A stretch of 63,565 nt of DNA from an uncultured Gammaproteobacteria bacterium (GTDB lineage: Bacteria > Pseudomonadota > Gammaproteobacteria > JAADHQ01): contig CAMYJO010000020.1 in assembly GCA_947258755.1 (NCBI GenBank), positions 1-63,565 of the forward strand, written 5' to 3'. The notes under the pieces were generated by a model, which saw only the letters and a list, made by a program, of their open reading frames with translations, ran no database searches and was not told where the DNA came from. This document shows, piece by piece, positions 54,025 to 63,466 of this stretch; within the stretch, counting starts at the first letter, position 1, and each line of letters starts with the position of its first letter. Position numbers and translations under genes: made by a program.

Positions 54025-54924
54025 TCAGCTTTTTTTCTTTGCACGTGGATGCGCGTTGTCGTACACCTGCGCCAGGTGTTGGAAGTCGAGATGGGTATAG
54101 ATCTGTGTGGTACTGATATCCGCATGCCCAAGTAGTTCCTGTACGGCACGCAGGTCACTACTGGATTCGAGCATGTGTGATGCAAATGAATGCCGTAGTT
54201 TATGCGGATGCAGATGTGAATCCAGACCTTGTTTGATGCCCCACTGGCGCAGTCGCTGCTGGATGGCGCGATGGCTCAGGCGCGTACCGCGCTGACTGAT
54301 AAACAAGGCCGTTTCATCGACAGCGACCAGAGCGGCACGTTGTTTTAGCCAGGATTGAATGGCCTGTCTGGCAAAGCGCCCGACCGGTACAATGCGTGTT
54401 TTCGAGCCCTTGCCGGTGACTCGGACGGTGGCGTCGTGCAGATCGATGTCGGTCAAGTTGAGTGAGGCCAGTTCGGCCAGACGCAGGCCGGATGAATATA
54501 ATAGTTCGAGCATGGCGCGATCGCGGCATACCAATGCGGAAGAGCCGTCGATGTCGAGCAAGTGATTGACTTGATCTGCATCCAGGGTCTTGGGCAACTG
54601 ACGTGATCTTTTCGGGGCACTGACGCCGACGGCCGGGTTTTGCTTGACGCGTTTTTCGCGCAGCAGGTAATTAAAAAAACTGCGGATACTGGATAATTCG
54701 CGTTGCAGGCTGCTGGCGGACAGGCCCTTCCTGTGGCGTTGGCTGATATAGTGGCGTAGTTGATGGCTGTCGAGTACTGACCAATCGCTAATATGTTGTG
54801 TCAGGCAGTAGTCGAGGAAGGTCTGCAGGTCGCGGCGGTAATGTTTTTGCGTCAGCGGTGACAGGCGTTTTTCAGTATCGGTGTAGTGCAGGAAGTCGTT
54901 TATCGCTGTCAGGCCGTGGTCCAT
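54025..54924 (-). CDS. xerC: Tyrosine recombinase XerC
   Basis: Chromosome-dimer resolution recombinase. Catalytic residues are visible as LYSSGLRLAEL (Arg), HKLRHSFASHML (His-x-x-Arg), LGHADISTTQIYTHL (His and the nucleophilic Tyr). N-terminal SAM-like domain with LSPLTQKHYRRDLQTFLDYC. 299 residues, downstream of DUF484 and dapF as in E. coli, so it is the housekeeping enzyme and not a phage or integron integrase. Confidence 0.95.
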   Translation of the reverse strand: MDHGLTAINDFLHYTDTEKRLSPLTQKHYRRDLQTFLDYCLTQHISDWSVLDSHQLRHYISQRHRKGLSASSLQRELSSIRSFFNYLLREKRVKQNPAVGVSAPKRSRQLPKTLDADQVNHLLDIDGSSALVCRDRAMLELLYSSGLRLAELASLNLTDIDLHDATVRVTGKGSKTRIVPVGRFARQAIQSWLKQRAALVAVDETALFISQRGTRLSHRAIQQRLRQWGIKQGLDSHLHPHKLRHSFASHMLESSSDLRAVQELLGHADISTTQIYTHLDFQHLAQVYDNAHPRAKKKS

Positions 54925-54931
54925 GACGAGA

Positions 54932-55633
54932 TTAATTCAGGTGGTGCTTGAGTGCCTGGCTAATGATTTCTGCCATCTGGTTCAGATAGATGGTGCCCAT
55001 GCTGGAATGAAAGCGATGGCCGTCATTACTGCCAATGGCAATCATGCCGATTTTTCCATGACTACCCAGCGGCAGTAAAACCGCCGACCCGACCTGTTCG
55101 GCATGTTCGCCAAACAAAATTTCGAGTTGCTGTTTTTTCAGACGTCCGCACAACGGACGGTTTGCCTTGAAAAAATTCTCAAAGTGCGCGCTCAACTGCT
55201 CATCTTTATTGATAATGCAGTTCTGGTGCTTGATGGTGTCGACGTTGTTATGACTGAACAGGTAAACCTGCACCCATTGTGCATGGAATTCCTTCTGAAA
55301 CAGTTCATGCAGCACGTCGATGATGTCATCGATATTGTGTGTTTTGAATAAGGCCAGAGTCAGACGGTGGATACGTTCGTTAAGGCGGTCATTCTCGCGC
55401 GCAACGTTGACCAGGTCCATTAATTTGGCATGCAGGTTATTGTTTTGTTCGCGTAGTCGTTCTGTCTGGTATTGCAATAGCGAGACCGCGTCACCATTGG
55501 TATGGGCAATGCGCATTTTCAGTAAGGTGTCGCCGCGCTGCATGAAAAAGTCCGGATTTTGTTCCAGATATTCAACCACATCCTTATCGCTTATTGTAAA
55601 CGAGGAATATTCAGGTTTTTTTTGTGTACTCAT
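54932..55633 (-). CDS. DUF484-family GAF-like protein
   Basis: A 233-residue protein; start at ATG 55633 ([21 protein letters not shown]). [26 protein letters not shown] is the family N-terminus, followed by a coiled coil and a GAF-like domain ([20 protein letters not shown]). It lies between dapF (overlapping by four bases) and xerC, the conserved order. Function unknown. Confidence 0.9.
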   Translation of the reverse strand: MSTQKKPEYSSFTISDKDVVEYLEQNPDFFMQRGDTLLKMRIAHTNGDAVSLLQYQTERLREQNNNLHAKLMDLVNVARENDRLNERIHRLTLALFKTHNIDDIIDVLHELFQKEFHAQWVQVYLFSHNNVDTIKHQNCIINKDEQLSAHFENFFKANRPLCGRLKKQQLEILFGEHAEQVGSAVLLPLGSHGKIGMIAIGSNDGHRFHSSMGTIYLNQMAEIISQALKHHLN

Positions 55634-56460
55634 AATTGAATAGTTCCTTCGAACACGCTGGTGGCGGGCCCGGTCATGAAAATCGGTTGATCTATACCTT
55701 GCCAGTCTACGACAAGTTTCCCCAGCTCTAGGTGTACCACAACCAGCGGTTCCAGCCAACCCCTAGTGATACCGGAAATGACGGCAGCACAGGCGCCGCT
55801 ACCACAGGCCTGGGTTTCTCCGACGCCCCGTTCCCACACGCGCAGGCGTATGTTGCCGCGATCGATGACCTGCATAAAACCGACATTGACGCGGTTAGGG
55901 AAGCGCGGATGTCGCTCAATAATCGGCCCCAGGGTCTGTACAGGGGCCGAGTCGATATCATCAACGGCGAGCACAACATGCGGGTTCCCTACCGAAACAG
56001 CACCGACTTCATAGGACTCGCCATTGACGTCAAGGCTATAGGAAGGTGCGCGGGCAGCGGCAACGAAGGGGATATCGGCCGGTTCCAGTCTGGCCAGGCC
56101 CATATTGACGGTGACTTGACCGTCGTCCTGTAGACTCAATTCAAGATTCCCGGCATTGGTCTCGACCGGGATCACGCTTTTATCCGTCAGTCCCTGGTCC
56201 AGTACAAAGCGGGCGAAGCAGCGCGCGCCGTTTCCACATTGCTCGACCTCGCCACCATCGGCATTAAAAATACGGTAGCGAAAATCAACATTACTTGTTT
56301 GCGGGTTTTGTACCAGCAAGATCTGGTCGCAGCCAACACCAAGGCGACGATCGGCGATAAAACGGTATTGTGCGGCCGTCAGGCTGATATCCTGGTGGAT
56401 TGCGTCGATGACAACGAAGTCATTGCCGAGTCCATGCATTTTGGTGAATTTGATCTGCAT
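55630..56460 (-). CDS. dapF: Diaminopimelate epimerase
   Basis: Converts LL- to meso-diaminopimelate for lysine and peptidoglycan. The two catalytic cysteines lie in [14 protein letters not shown] (about residue 75) and [12 protein letters not shown] (about residue 219). The start [20 protein letters not shown] at ATG 56460 is chosen over a GTG five codons earlier. 276 residues. It heads dapF-DUF484-xerC and is separated from lysA by a divergently oriented OmpA gene. Confidence 0.96.
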   Translation of the reverse strand: MQIKFTKMHGLGNDFVVIDAIHQDISLTAAQYRFIADRRLGVGCDQILLVQNPQTSNVDFRYRIFNADGGEVEQCGNGARCFARFVLDQGLTDKSVIPVETNAGNLELSLQDDGQVTVNMGLARLEPADIPFVAAARAPSYSLDVNGESYEVGAVSVGNPHVVLAVDDIDSAPVQTLGPIIERHPRFPNRVNVGFMQVIDRGNIRLRVWERGVGETQACGSGACAAVISGITRGWLEPLVVVHLELGKLVVDWQGIDQPIFMTGPATSVFEGTIQL

Positions 56461-56602
56461 CACAATATTATCCACATATTAGTGTAAAAAGCTTGTTTTT
56501 AATCTACAGTGTATTCTGTTAACTATTGATAAATCCATGGATTACAGCGACCCGCGCTGTATAATTCAACCAACTCTATTTACCCGGATAAGGAAGGCTT
56601 AC

Positions 56603-57277
56603 ATGAAGATCAAATTTTCCGCGCTGTTTTTTGCATTGATGATTGCTGTGGCCGGTTGTGCCAAGGATGAATATGGCAATACCCGTCCATTAACCGATGC
56701 CGAGAAGGGCGCGATGATCGGCGCTGCCGTGGGTGCCGGGATCGGGCTTACGCAGAAAAAGAAACACGGTAACAAGGCCGTCCTGATCGGTGCTGTCGGT
56801 GGAGGTATTGCCGGCGGACTGGTAGGCAATTACATGGATAAACAGAAAAAGGACCTGGAAAAGGTGCTTGCACCCGAAATGTCCAGTGGTGCCATTAGCC
56901 TGCAGAAGCTGGAACAGCACCGCCTGCGTATCTTAATGACCAGTAACACGGCATTCGAGGTCAATTCCACCCAGATCAATTCTGGCTTCTTCAGCACTAT
57001 GGACAAGATCGCCCAGGTATTGAACAAGTACGGCAAGACCGAATTACTGATCGTTGGTCATACAGACAGTACCGGCTCGGACCAATATAATCAGACCTTG
57101 TCAGAACAGCGTGCGCAGTCTGTTTATCAATACCTGCAGGGTCAGGGCGTCATCCATCAACGACTGAATGCCTATGGTAAGGGTGAAATGGAGCCGATCG
57201 CCAGCAATAATACCGATGCCGGTCGTCGTCAGAATCGCCGCGTCGAGATTATCGTCGTACCACTGGTTGCGGAATAA
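56603..57277 (+). CDS. OmpA-family outer-membrane lipoprotein
   Basis: Lipoprotein signal MKIKFSALFFALMIAVAGCA with the Cys at residue 19 (start ATG 56603). Then come a glycine-zipper region (about 37-80: GAMIGAAVGAGIGL, GAVGGGIAGGLVGNYMDK) that can insert in membranes, and an OmpA C-terminal peptidoglycan-binding domain with LLIVGHTDSTGSDQYNQTLS and GRRQNRRVEIIV. This is the YiaD-like architecture. It probably tethers the outer membrane to the wall. Confidence 0.9.
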   Translation: MKIKFSALFFALMIAVAGCAKDEYGNTRPLTDAEKGAMIGAAVGAGIGLTQKKKHGNKAVLIGAVGGGIAGGLVGNYMDKQKKDLEKVLAPEMSSGAISLQKLEQHRLRILMTSNTAFEVNSTQINSGFFSTMDKIAQVLNKYGKTELLIVGHTDSTGSDQYNQTLSEQRAQSVYQYLQGQGVIHQRLNAYGKGEMEPIASNNTDAGRRQNRRVEIIVVPLVAE

Positions 57278-57284
57278 GGCTTGG

Positions 57285-57306
57285 GGCGCAGCCTTCAGGC
57301 TGCGCC
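57285..57306. terminator. Convergent hairpin between ompA-like and CoA-binding genes
   Basis: GGCGCAGCC and GGCTGCGCC form a perfect nine-base-pair stem with a TTCA loop. It overlaps the stop codon of the CoA-binding gene, and there is no long T run on either side. Position between convergent genes suggests termination. Confidence 0.6.
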
Positions 57307-57723
57307 GACCAGATTGATGTAGTCGCGATAGATACAACGATCCATGACCACAAACAATCCGGCTTGCTGCGCTCTGGCAGCGGCCGCTTCATTGATGACT
57401 CCGTCCTGAAACCAGATAGCCGGGAATCCGAGTTCGATACAACTGTCGACAATGGCGTCACAATATTCCGGCGCGCGAAAGACATTGACCACATCGACGT
57501 CCTGATCAAGCTGTTCAAGACTGGCATAAGCAGGTTCGCCGAGGATCTGGTTGACGGCTGGTCTGACCGGAATAATTCGGTAGCCAAAACCCTGCATGGC
57601 ACTGGTAACCCGGTGGCTGGGACGCTTCGCTTTCGGTGATAAACCGGGCACGGCAATGCGATGGATGCGTCGCAGGAATTGCCTGATTTCATCCTCCCCC
57701 GGTGCCTGGTAACTGGCCTTCAT
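57295..57723 (-). CDS. CoA-binding domain protein (YccU type)
   Basis: A 142-residue Rossmann-fold protein. The nucleotide-binding loop is IAVPGLSPKAKRPSHRV (about residues 22-38), followed by YRIIPVRPAVNQILGEPAY and VVNVFRAPEYC. The C-terminal VVMDRCIYRDY carries the conserved Cys. Its start overlaps the stop of the upstream methyltransferase gene (ATGA). Physiological role unknown. Confidence 0.9.
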   Translation of the reverse strand: MKASYQAPGEDEIRQFLRRIHRIAVPGLSPKAKRPSHRVTSAMQGFGYRIIPVRPAVNQILGEPAYASLEQLDQDVDVVNVFRAPEYCDAIVDSCIELGFPAIWFQDGVINEAAAARAQQAGLFVVMDRCIYRDYINLVGAA

Positions 57724-58403
57724 GGGCTCACTCCGTAAACAATAAAGTGGCGGTCACTGATTTGTTTCAGTGTGCAATAGTCCATGCTGCATCGCTGTAA
57801 CTGGCCCTGGACCTCGTCAAGGCTATAGGCGGCACACAAGGAGTGGTAAAAATCCTGGCGCAGGATTTCCGCCTCATCGCTGGCATAGGTCTGCACCAGT
57901 TCGGCGGCCTGTGCCGTGGTCTCGGGCCGTAACAGGTCCATGACAAAGACCCGCGTGCCTGTTTGTGCATAGCGATTGATAGTCCCCCAGATCTGGTCCG
58001 GATCATGCAGGTGATGTAACAGGCTATTGCTGAAGATGACATCATAGTGTGTGCGCGCCAGTTCAAGCTCACTGAGTAGTGCCGTGAATAGCTGAATGCG
58101 TTGATCGAGTCCGCAGGCCTGGTTGAGCCGGGCGGCCATTGCGATCATGTTGGCAGCGCCATCGACGGCATCGATCTGGTAGTGCGGCAGGGCCCTGGCA
58201 AAACGCCGGCTGATGTCGGCCGGGCCACAGCCCAGGTCCAGTGCATAACAAAGGCTGTCGCCAGGTTCGGTACTTAATGAGTCGGCAAAGCAGTCCAGCA
58301 GCAGTTCGATAAAATAGGAGTGTGGCTGTTCGAAATCAGCGTTGGCGTAGGCCTGCACCTGCTCAGGCGTATTCATTAATTCCGCTTCGGCTATGCGATG
58401 CAT
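57720..58403 (-). CDS. Class I SAM-dependent methyltransferase
   Basis: A 227-residue enzyme with the SAM-binding motif ALDLGCGPADISRRFAR (about residues 47-63), acidic motif II IDAVDGAANM, and FSNSLLHHLHDPDQIW as motif IV. An internal ATG (MNTPEQVQAYA) is an alternative start nine codons in. It is between lysA (five bases) and the CoA-binding gene, so is part of the lptM-lysA operon. Substrate unknown. Confidence 0.85.
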   Translation of the reverse strand: MHRIAEAELMNTPEQVQAYANADFEQPHSYFIELLLDCFADSLSTEPGDSLCYALDLGCGPADISRRFARALPHYQIDAVDGAANMIAMAARLNQACGLDQRIQLFTALLSELELARTHYDVIFSNSLLHHLHDPDQIWGTINRYAQTGTRVFVMDLLRPETTAQAAELVQTYASDEAEILRQDFYHSLCAAYSLDEVQGQLQRCSMDYCTLKQISDRHFIVYGVSP

Positions 58404-58408
58404 GGCCG

Positions 58409-59656
58409 TTACGGCAACAGCGTTTCGCCGTTCATTAGCTCATCCAGGCTTTCACGCCGGCGGATCAGGTGGGCCTGGTCGCCATCCACCATGACCTCAG
58501 CAGCCCGCGGCCTGGAGTTATAGTTCGAGCTCATGCCAAAGCCATAGGCACCAGACGAGCGGATCGCGAGTAAATCGCCTTCCTCGATGGCCAGTTCACG
58601 TTCCTTGCCAAGGAAATCGCCGGTCTCGCAGATTGGCCCAACCACATCATAGACACGGCTGTTGGTGCTGCTGTTTTTGTTCACCGGTATGATTTCTTGC
58701 CAGGCCGAGTACAGCGCCGGACGCAGCAGATCATTCATGGCGGCGTCGACAATGGCAAAATGTTTGTGTTCACCAGGTTTCAAATATTCGACGCGGGTCA
58801 CCAGAATGCCGGCATTGCCGACAATTGCTCTGCCGGGTTCAATCAGAATTTCGATGTCACGATCACCCAGGTGTTGCATGATGGCCGTTGCATATTCAGC
58901 CGGATCAGGCGGCGTCTCATGTTGGTAACGTATACCCAGGCCGCCACCGATATCGAGGTGATGAATAGTGATACCCTCATCGGCAAGACGATCGATTAAT
59001 TCGAGTACGCGTGCGAGTGCATCGATGAAGGGCGCATTGTCGGTCAGTTGTGAGCCAATATGGCAATCAACACCATGCACGTCGATGTGCGCCATTGCGG
59101 CTGCCTGTCGATAAATATCGATGGCACTACTGATGTCGATACCGAACTTGTTTTCCTTCAGACCGGTAGATATGTAGGGATGGGTGTTGGCATCGACATC
59201 GGGGTTGACGCGAATCGAAATCGGCGCCGTTTTGCTGAGTCTGCCCGCGACCTGGTTCAGGCGTTCCAGTTCTGCAGTTGATTCAACATTAAAACAGCGG
59301 ATGCCGACGTCGAGGGCACGTTCCAGTTCGGCAGTGGTCTTGCCGACGCCGGAAAAAACGATCTTGTCGGCACTGCCGCCTGCTTTAAGTACACGCTCCA
59401 GCTCGCCGCCAGAGACGATGTCAAAGCCGGAACCAAGACGGGCCATGATGTTGAGTACAGCAAGGTTGGAGTTGGCCTTAACGGCATAGCAGAGCATATG
59501 CGGGTGTTGGCCAAAGGCATCATCAAAGGCATGCCAATGACGTTCGATGGTGGCGCGTGAATAGATAAAGCAAGGCGTGCCATGGGACGCGGTGATTGCG
59601 CTGACGCTGACGTCTTCGGCAAACAACTCGCTATCTCTGTAATTAAAATGATCCAT
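58409..59656 (-). CDS. lysA: Diaminopimelate decarboxylase
   Basis: PLP enzyme making lysine from meso-diaminopimelate. The PLP Lys lies in LCYAVKANSNLAVL (about residue 60). HIGSQL, GGGLGIRY, EPGRAIVGNAG and GPICETGDFLG (substrate Cys-Glu) are the other fingerprints. I start at ATG 59656 (MDHFNYRDSELFAED), giving 415 residues; the extended frame upstream overlaps lptM. The ATG overlaps the lptM stop (TAATG). Confidence 0.96.
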   Translation of the reverse strand: MDHFNYRDSELFAEDVSVSAITASHGTPCFIYSRATIERHWHAFDDAFGQHPHMLCYAVKANSNLAVLNIMARLGSGFDIVSGGELERVLKAGGSADKIVFSGVGKTTAELERALDVGIRCFNVESTAELERLNQVAGRLSKTAPISIRVNPDVDANTHPYISTGLKENKFGIDISSAIDIYRQAAAMAHIDVHGVDCHIGSQLTDNAPFIDALARVLELIDRLADEGITIHHLDIGGGLGIRYQHETPPDPAEYATAIMQHLGDRDIEILIEPGRAIVGNAGILVTRVEYLKPGEHKHFAIVDAAMNDLLRPALYSAWQEIIPVNKNSSTNSRVYDVVGPICETGDFLGKERELAIEEGDLLAIRSSGAYGFGMSSNYNSRPRAAEVMVDGDQAHLIRRRESLDELMNGETLLP

Positions 59657-59787
59657 TACTGTTGTCGTTCCTGTGTCTGTTCGGGATGCTGCAAATCGCC
59701 TTTTCTGCCGCAAGCCGACAGCATCGACGAGACTCCCAATACAATCACGACCAGGGTCAGTAGATATTTTGCCACGCAAGTCTTCAT
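59656..59787 (-). CDS. lptM: LptM (YifL)-like small lipoprotein
   Basis: A 43-residue gene. It reads MKTCVAKYLLTLVVIVLG, then VSSMLSACGRKGDLQHPEQ. The lipobox LSAC followed by GRKGDL is the hallmark of the LppL/YifL family, now called LptM, which assists maturation of the LPS transporter LptD. Its stop overlaps the lysA start by one base, giving tight coupling; the same lptM-lysA order is widespread in gammaproteobacteria. The length fits the family. Confidence 0.88.
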   Translation of the reverse strand: MKTCVAKYLLTLVVIVLGVSSMLSACGRKGDLQHPEQTQERQQ

Positions 59788-59933
59788 TGTCGTCTTCACT
59801 ATGTCGTTTATAAAATAGCATAGCAGGTCTTAAGGGCCCGCCAGCATGAGGTGTAAGCCTATTTTACCCGGGCAACATCAAATCCGCTAGATATTATTTG
59901 ATGCTGTGTGGATAGATGGTTTAGGATGACGGG

Positions 59934-61868
59934 GTGCGATTGAAGACTAATATATTTCTATGGGTTTTACTGGCCTCTATCCTGCCGCTGATAGTGCTGA
60001 CTATGGGCGCGATTGGTTATAGTGAAAAGCAATACCTGAAGGAAGTCAGTCGCGAAGTTAATGCCAGTCTGAATAATATCGTATCCGAGCTGGACCGGCG
60101 GCTGTATTACGAACGCCAGATGATCTTGTCCTTGACCAACAGTGTGTCGATGCGCCAATTCCTGCCGGCATTGAAAAGCATTACCCGTGGCGACACCCAC
60201 CAGGCCTATTTCCAGTTATCGGACCGTCTGGAAAACTTTTTATCAAGTTTTCAGGGCGTTGTACCTGGCTTTCAATTAATTCGCGTACTTGATAGTGATG
60301 GCAACACATTGATCAAGGTGCGTTTTGGTGTCGGTGTTGTTGGTACCGAAGAAGGTATAGAAAGTATGCCCTATGCCGAAGAGCAACTGGATGACGCTGA
60401 TTTTTCCCGCCAGCTGAGTGAGCTGACACTGTCTGAATTGAGTTTTATGCTGCAACCTGAAGACCGCTGGGAAGCGGATGAAGACATGCGCGGCCCGGCT
60501 TTGCTGGATGCGGCTTTTCCACTGGTCTATGAACAGCACACAGCCGGTTATCTGATGGTCAGCTTTAGCGGTGACCTGGTCGATAAAATTCTCGATGTCG
60601 TACCGCGCTTGCATAACGGCAAGTTGTTACTGGTCGAAATCAGTCCGGATGACAAGGATCGCGATGGCATGTTGCTATACGATGATGTGCAGGGCTTGAA
60701 CCTGTCTGAGGCGGCACATGCCTCGATGCAGACACGTGTGCAGGAAGGCGGAGTCTTATGGGAGAACATCCATAATAAACCCTATGGGCAGTTTGTCAGT
60801 GATGATAGCGAAACGATCACCTATTTTCATGACTACCTGCCCTATCCCAATCAGTTGACAACCTGGGTGCTGGCCGCACGTGTTGATCGGCAAACGCTGG
60901 TGGCACCTTTTAACCAGATCCGTTGGGCGATTCTGTTTTTAGTCGTCGTTGCAATAGCGATCAGTATGGTGTTGGCCAATATGGGAGCGAGGAAAATCGC
61001 AAGCCCGATCAGCGAACTGTCTTCCTATTTAAAAAGATATGCCGACGGTGATTATCGCTCACGTGTTCGTGTCGGCGGCGCACAAGAGATCCAGCAAATG
61101 GAATCTTCATTCAATTACATGGCGGACACACTGGAACATGCTCGTGAAGAACGAGATCGCGCCCATGGCATGATGTTGCAGAGTGCCAAGTTAGCCAGTA
61201 TCGGTGAAATGGCTGCCGGTATCGGTCATGAGATCAATAATCCGCTGAATAACATCATGTCATTGATCAAATTGATGAAGCGCGACCTCGGCGAACAAGA
61301 TGGCAAGTTGTTAAATGACCTGGATTCGCTGCGCGAAGAAACCTTAAGGGCCAGTACCATCGTCAAAGGAATTCTTAACTTTGCCAGGCAAGTGCCACCG
61401 CAATATACGCGCTTTAATGCCTTGGAGTGGTTGCAGGAAACCTGGCAATTGGTCAAGCAAGCAGCCAAGGAAAAACACATAGAGTGTCAGCTGATTGTTG
61501 ATCAGGAGTTGCATGTTCAGGGCGACAGAGTACAGTTACAACAGGTGCTGGTAAATTTACTCCTGAATGCAATACAAGCTAGTGGCAGGGATTCGGAGAT
61601 CATCGTTAGTATGCAAGAGCGTGACAACTATCTATATATTGATGTCGAGGACCATGGCATAGGCATTCAGAAAAATGACATAGGGCGGGTATTCGATCCA
61701 TTTTTCAGCACCAAGGAAGTGGGCGAGGGTAGTGGCCTGGGTCTGTCCATCAGTATGGGAATTGTGCAGCGACATGATGGACAGCTCAAAATTAGCAATA
61801 ATTCAGATGGCGGCGTTACCGCAACAATAATACTACCGCAAAGACATGTTGAGCGTGCGGACAAATAG
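59934..61868 (+). CDS. Membrane sensor histidine kinase of a sigma-54 two-component system
   Basis: A 644-residue kinase. Two membrane segments (about 7-29 and 326-345) flank a large periplasmic sensor of about 295 residues, probably a double-Cache fold. A HAMP linker follows (KIASPISELSSYLKRYADGD), then the phospho-acceptor helix ASIGEMAAGIGHEINNPLNN and the ATPase domain (LVNLLLNAIQAS, VEDHGIGI, GEGSGLGLSIS). GTG start at 59934. Its partner regulator starts eight bases later. Position upstream of soxY suggests that it senses a reduced sulfur compound. It resembles in layout the TspS kinase described for sox control in Acidithiobacillus caldus. Confidence 0.88.
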   Translation: MRLKTNIFLWVLLASILPLIVLTMGAIGYSEKQYLKEVSREVNASLNNIVSELDRRLYYERQMILSLTNSVSMRQFLPALKSITRGDTHQAYFQLSDRLENFLSSFQGVVPGFQLIRVLDSDGNTLIKVRFGVGVVGTEEGIESMPYAEEQLDDADFSRQLSELTLSELSFMLQPEDRWEADEDMRGPALLDAAFPLVYEQHTAGYLMVSFSGDLVDKILDVVPRLHNGKLLLVEISPDDKDRDGMLLYDDVQGLNLSEAAHASMQTRVQEGGVLWENIHNKPYGQFVSDDSETITYFHDYLPYPNQLTTWVLAARVDRQTLVAPFNQIRWAILFLVVVAIAISMVLANMGARKIASPISELSSYLKRYADGDYRSRVRVGGAQEIQQMESSFNYMADTLEHAREERDRAHGMMLQSAKLASIGEMAAGIGHEINNPLNNIMSLIKLMKRDLGEQDGKLLNDLDSLREETLRASTIVKGILNFARQVPPQYTRFNALEWLQETWQLVKQAAKEKHIECQLIVDQELHVQGDRVQLQQVLVNLLLNAIQASGRDSEIIVSMQERDNYLYIDVEDHGIGIQKNDIGRVFDPFFSTKEVGEGSGLGLSISMGIVQRHDGQLKISNNSDGGVTATIILPQRHVERADK

Positions 61869-61876
61869 GTAAGGGA

Positions 61877-63250
61877 ATGAAAGCACATCCACAAATACTC
61901 TATGTAGACGATGATCAGAAAGCCACTGAACTGATGCTGCGTTTTAGCGAGGACCAGCCTTACGGTTGCCATGTGTTTACCAATCCTGGGCAGGCCTTGG
62001 AATTTTTTATAGAGCACGGCACCGATATCGTTATTACAGATTTGCGTATGCCGCACATGACGGGTATAGAGTTGTTGACGAAAATTCGTGAACACAACAC
62101 CGATATACCGGTCATTATCACCACCGCCTACTCAACAGTAGATGATGCTATTGAGGCCTTGCGCCTTGGTGCTGCGGATTTCATCAAGAAGCCCTTCGAC
62201 ATGGATGAGTTGATGCTGTTGGTTGAGAAGACCCTGGAAACGACGTGGCTGCGCCAGGAAAACGCATTGCTTAAACAACAACTGCGTGCGGTTAACAAGG
62301 GCACGAGCATGGTCGGTGATTCTAAGGCCATGCAGTCACTGTATGAGACCATACAAAAAGTGGCCGAGATCCGCTGTAGTGTGATCATCGAAGGTGAGTC
62401 CGGCACCGGTAAAGAGCTGGCCGCGCGTGCCATCCATGAGCTTAGTCCGGAAGCTGAGCAGCCCTTTGTCGTTATCGACTGCGGCGCGCTGACCGATACC
62501 TTGTTGGAGAGTGAATTATTTGGCCACGAAAAGGGCGCCTTTACCGGTGCCAACCAGACCCACCAAGGTCTGCTCGAAGTGGCATCCGGAGGATCAGTGT
62601 TCCTCGATGAGATCTGTAATATATCCGACAACATGCAGGTCAAGTTATTACGAGTCGTACAGGAAATGCAGGTGACGCGCGTCGGTGGTGTGCATCCGAT
62701 CGATATAGATACTCGCTTTATTGTCGCCACCAACCAGAACCTGGAAAAAATGGTCGCAGAAGGCAAGTTCAGGCATGACCTGTATCACCGTTTGAATGTA
62801 ATAAAAATTATGATGCCTGCATTGCGCGAACACCTCGAAGATATCCCGCAGCTGTGTCAGCATTTCATTGACTATTTCAATCAGCGCTATCATCGCCAGG
62901 CCGAGGGATTCGATCAGGCATCACTAGCGGCAATGCGTGATTACTCCTGGCCGGGTAATATTCGTGAGTTACGCAATACCGTCGAACGTGCCATGGTGTT
63001 GGCCGATGGGCCGCAATTACAGCTGCCACCTCTGGCAGCGCAAATCGGCATTGCCGCCGATGGCGATGCCATAGACAGCGACTTGCCGACGATAGAAGAA
63101 TTAGAAAGGCGTTATTTGTTGAAGGTGCTCGATCATTTCGATGGTAATCGCGAGAAGACGGCTGCCAGCCTCGGCATCAATAAATCGACACTGTGGCGTA
63201 AACTACAACAATATCGAGGAAACAATGGTAGCCAGGATCCTGATATGTAA
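61877..63250 (+). CDS. Sigma-54-dependent response regulator
   Basis: A 457-residue NtrC-type activator. Receiver (about 5-120) with phospho-acceptor Asp in IVITDLRMPHMTG. AAA+ domain (about 145-375) with [13 protein letters not shown], the sigma-54 loop [28 protein letters not shown] and the arginine-finger region LYHRLNVIKI. Fis-type helix-turn-helix at the C-terminus (GNREKTAASLGINKSTLWRK). A near-perfect sigma-54 promoter and tandem repeats lie just downstream, in front of soxY, so that is the likely target. Confidence 0.92.
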   Translation: MKAHPQILYVDDDQKATELMLRFSEDQPYGCHVFTNPGQALEFFIEHGTDIVITDLRMPHMTGIELLTKIREHNTDIPVIITTAYSTVDDAIEALRLGAADFIKKPFDMDELMLLVEKTLETTWLRQENALLKQQLRAVNKGTSMVGDSKAMQSLYETIQKVAEIRCSVIIEGESGTGKELAARAIHELSPEAEQPFVVIDCGALTDTLLESELFGHEKGAFTGANQTHQGLLEVASGGSVFLDEICNISDNMQVKLLRVVQEMQVTRVGGVHPIDIDTRFIVATNQNLEKMVAEGKFRHDLYHRLNVIKIMMPALREHLEDIPQLCQHFIDYFNQRYHRQAEGFDQASLAAMRDYSWPGNIRELRNTVERAMVLADGPQLQLPPLAAQIGIAADGDAIDSDLPTIEELERRYLLKVLDHFDGNREKTAASLGINKSTLWRKLQQYRGNNGSQDPDM

Positions 63251-63315
63251 CGCTGTCCCAGAACATCGGTATATCATCCCCAATAATCTGTCATAAGCAC
63301 TCGCAGCTGCAGCGC

Positions 63316-63347
63316 CAATTTGCAATATTCATCGTGCAATTTGCAAT
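63316..63347 (+). promoter_or_regulatory. Tandem 11-bp repeats, candidate activator binding sites
   Basis: CAATTTGCAAT occurs at 63316-63326 and again at 63337-63347. The offset is exactly 21 bp, two turns of the helix, and each contains the TTGCAA palindrome. They end about 64 bp before the -24 element at 63411, a suitable place for a sigma-54 enhancer. Confidence 0.65.
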
Positions 63348-63410
63348 TTAGGCTTGTTGGTTTTATAGCCATAAATTCATATCTTATTGATTATAATAAA
63401 GAATAATTTA

Positions 63411-63426
63411 TGGCACAGCAATTGCC
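63411..63426 (+). promoter_or_regulatory. Sigma-54 promoter upstream of soxY
   Basis: TGGCACAGCAATTGCC matches the RpoN consensus TGGCAC-N5-TTGC with the GG and GC ten bases apart. It lies about 40 bp before the soxY start codon, in the gap after the sigma-54 activator gene. Confidence 0.88.
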
Positions 63427-63466
63427 CTGTATACAGGTACGTAGAAAACAATTGGAGGAATTGTAT

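Noticed and set aside
54025-54924. Tyrosine recombinase as a candidate integrase for the cassette array or a genomic island
   Set aside because: It lacks the extra IntI-specific patch and sits in the conserved dapF-DUF484-xerC cluster, so it is the housekeeping XerC.
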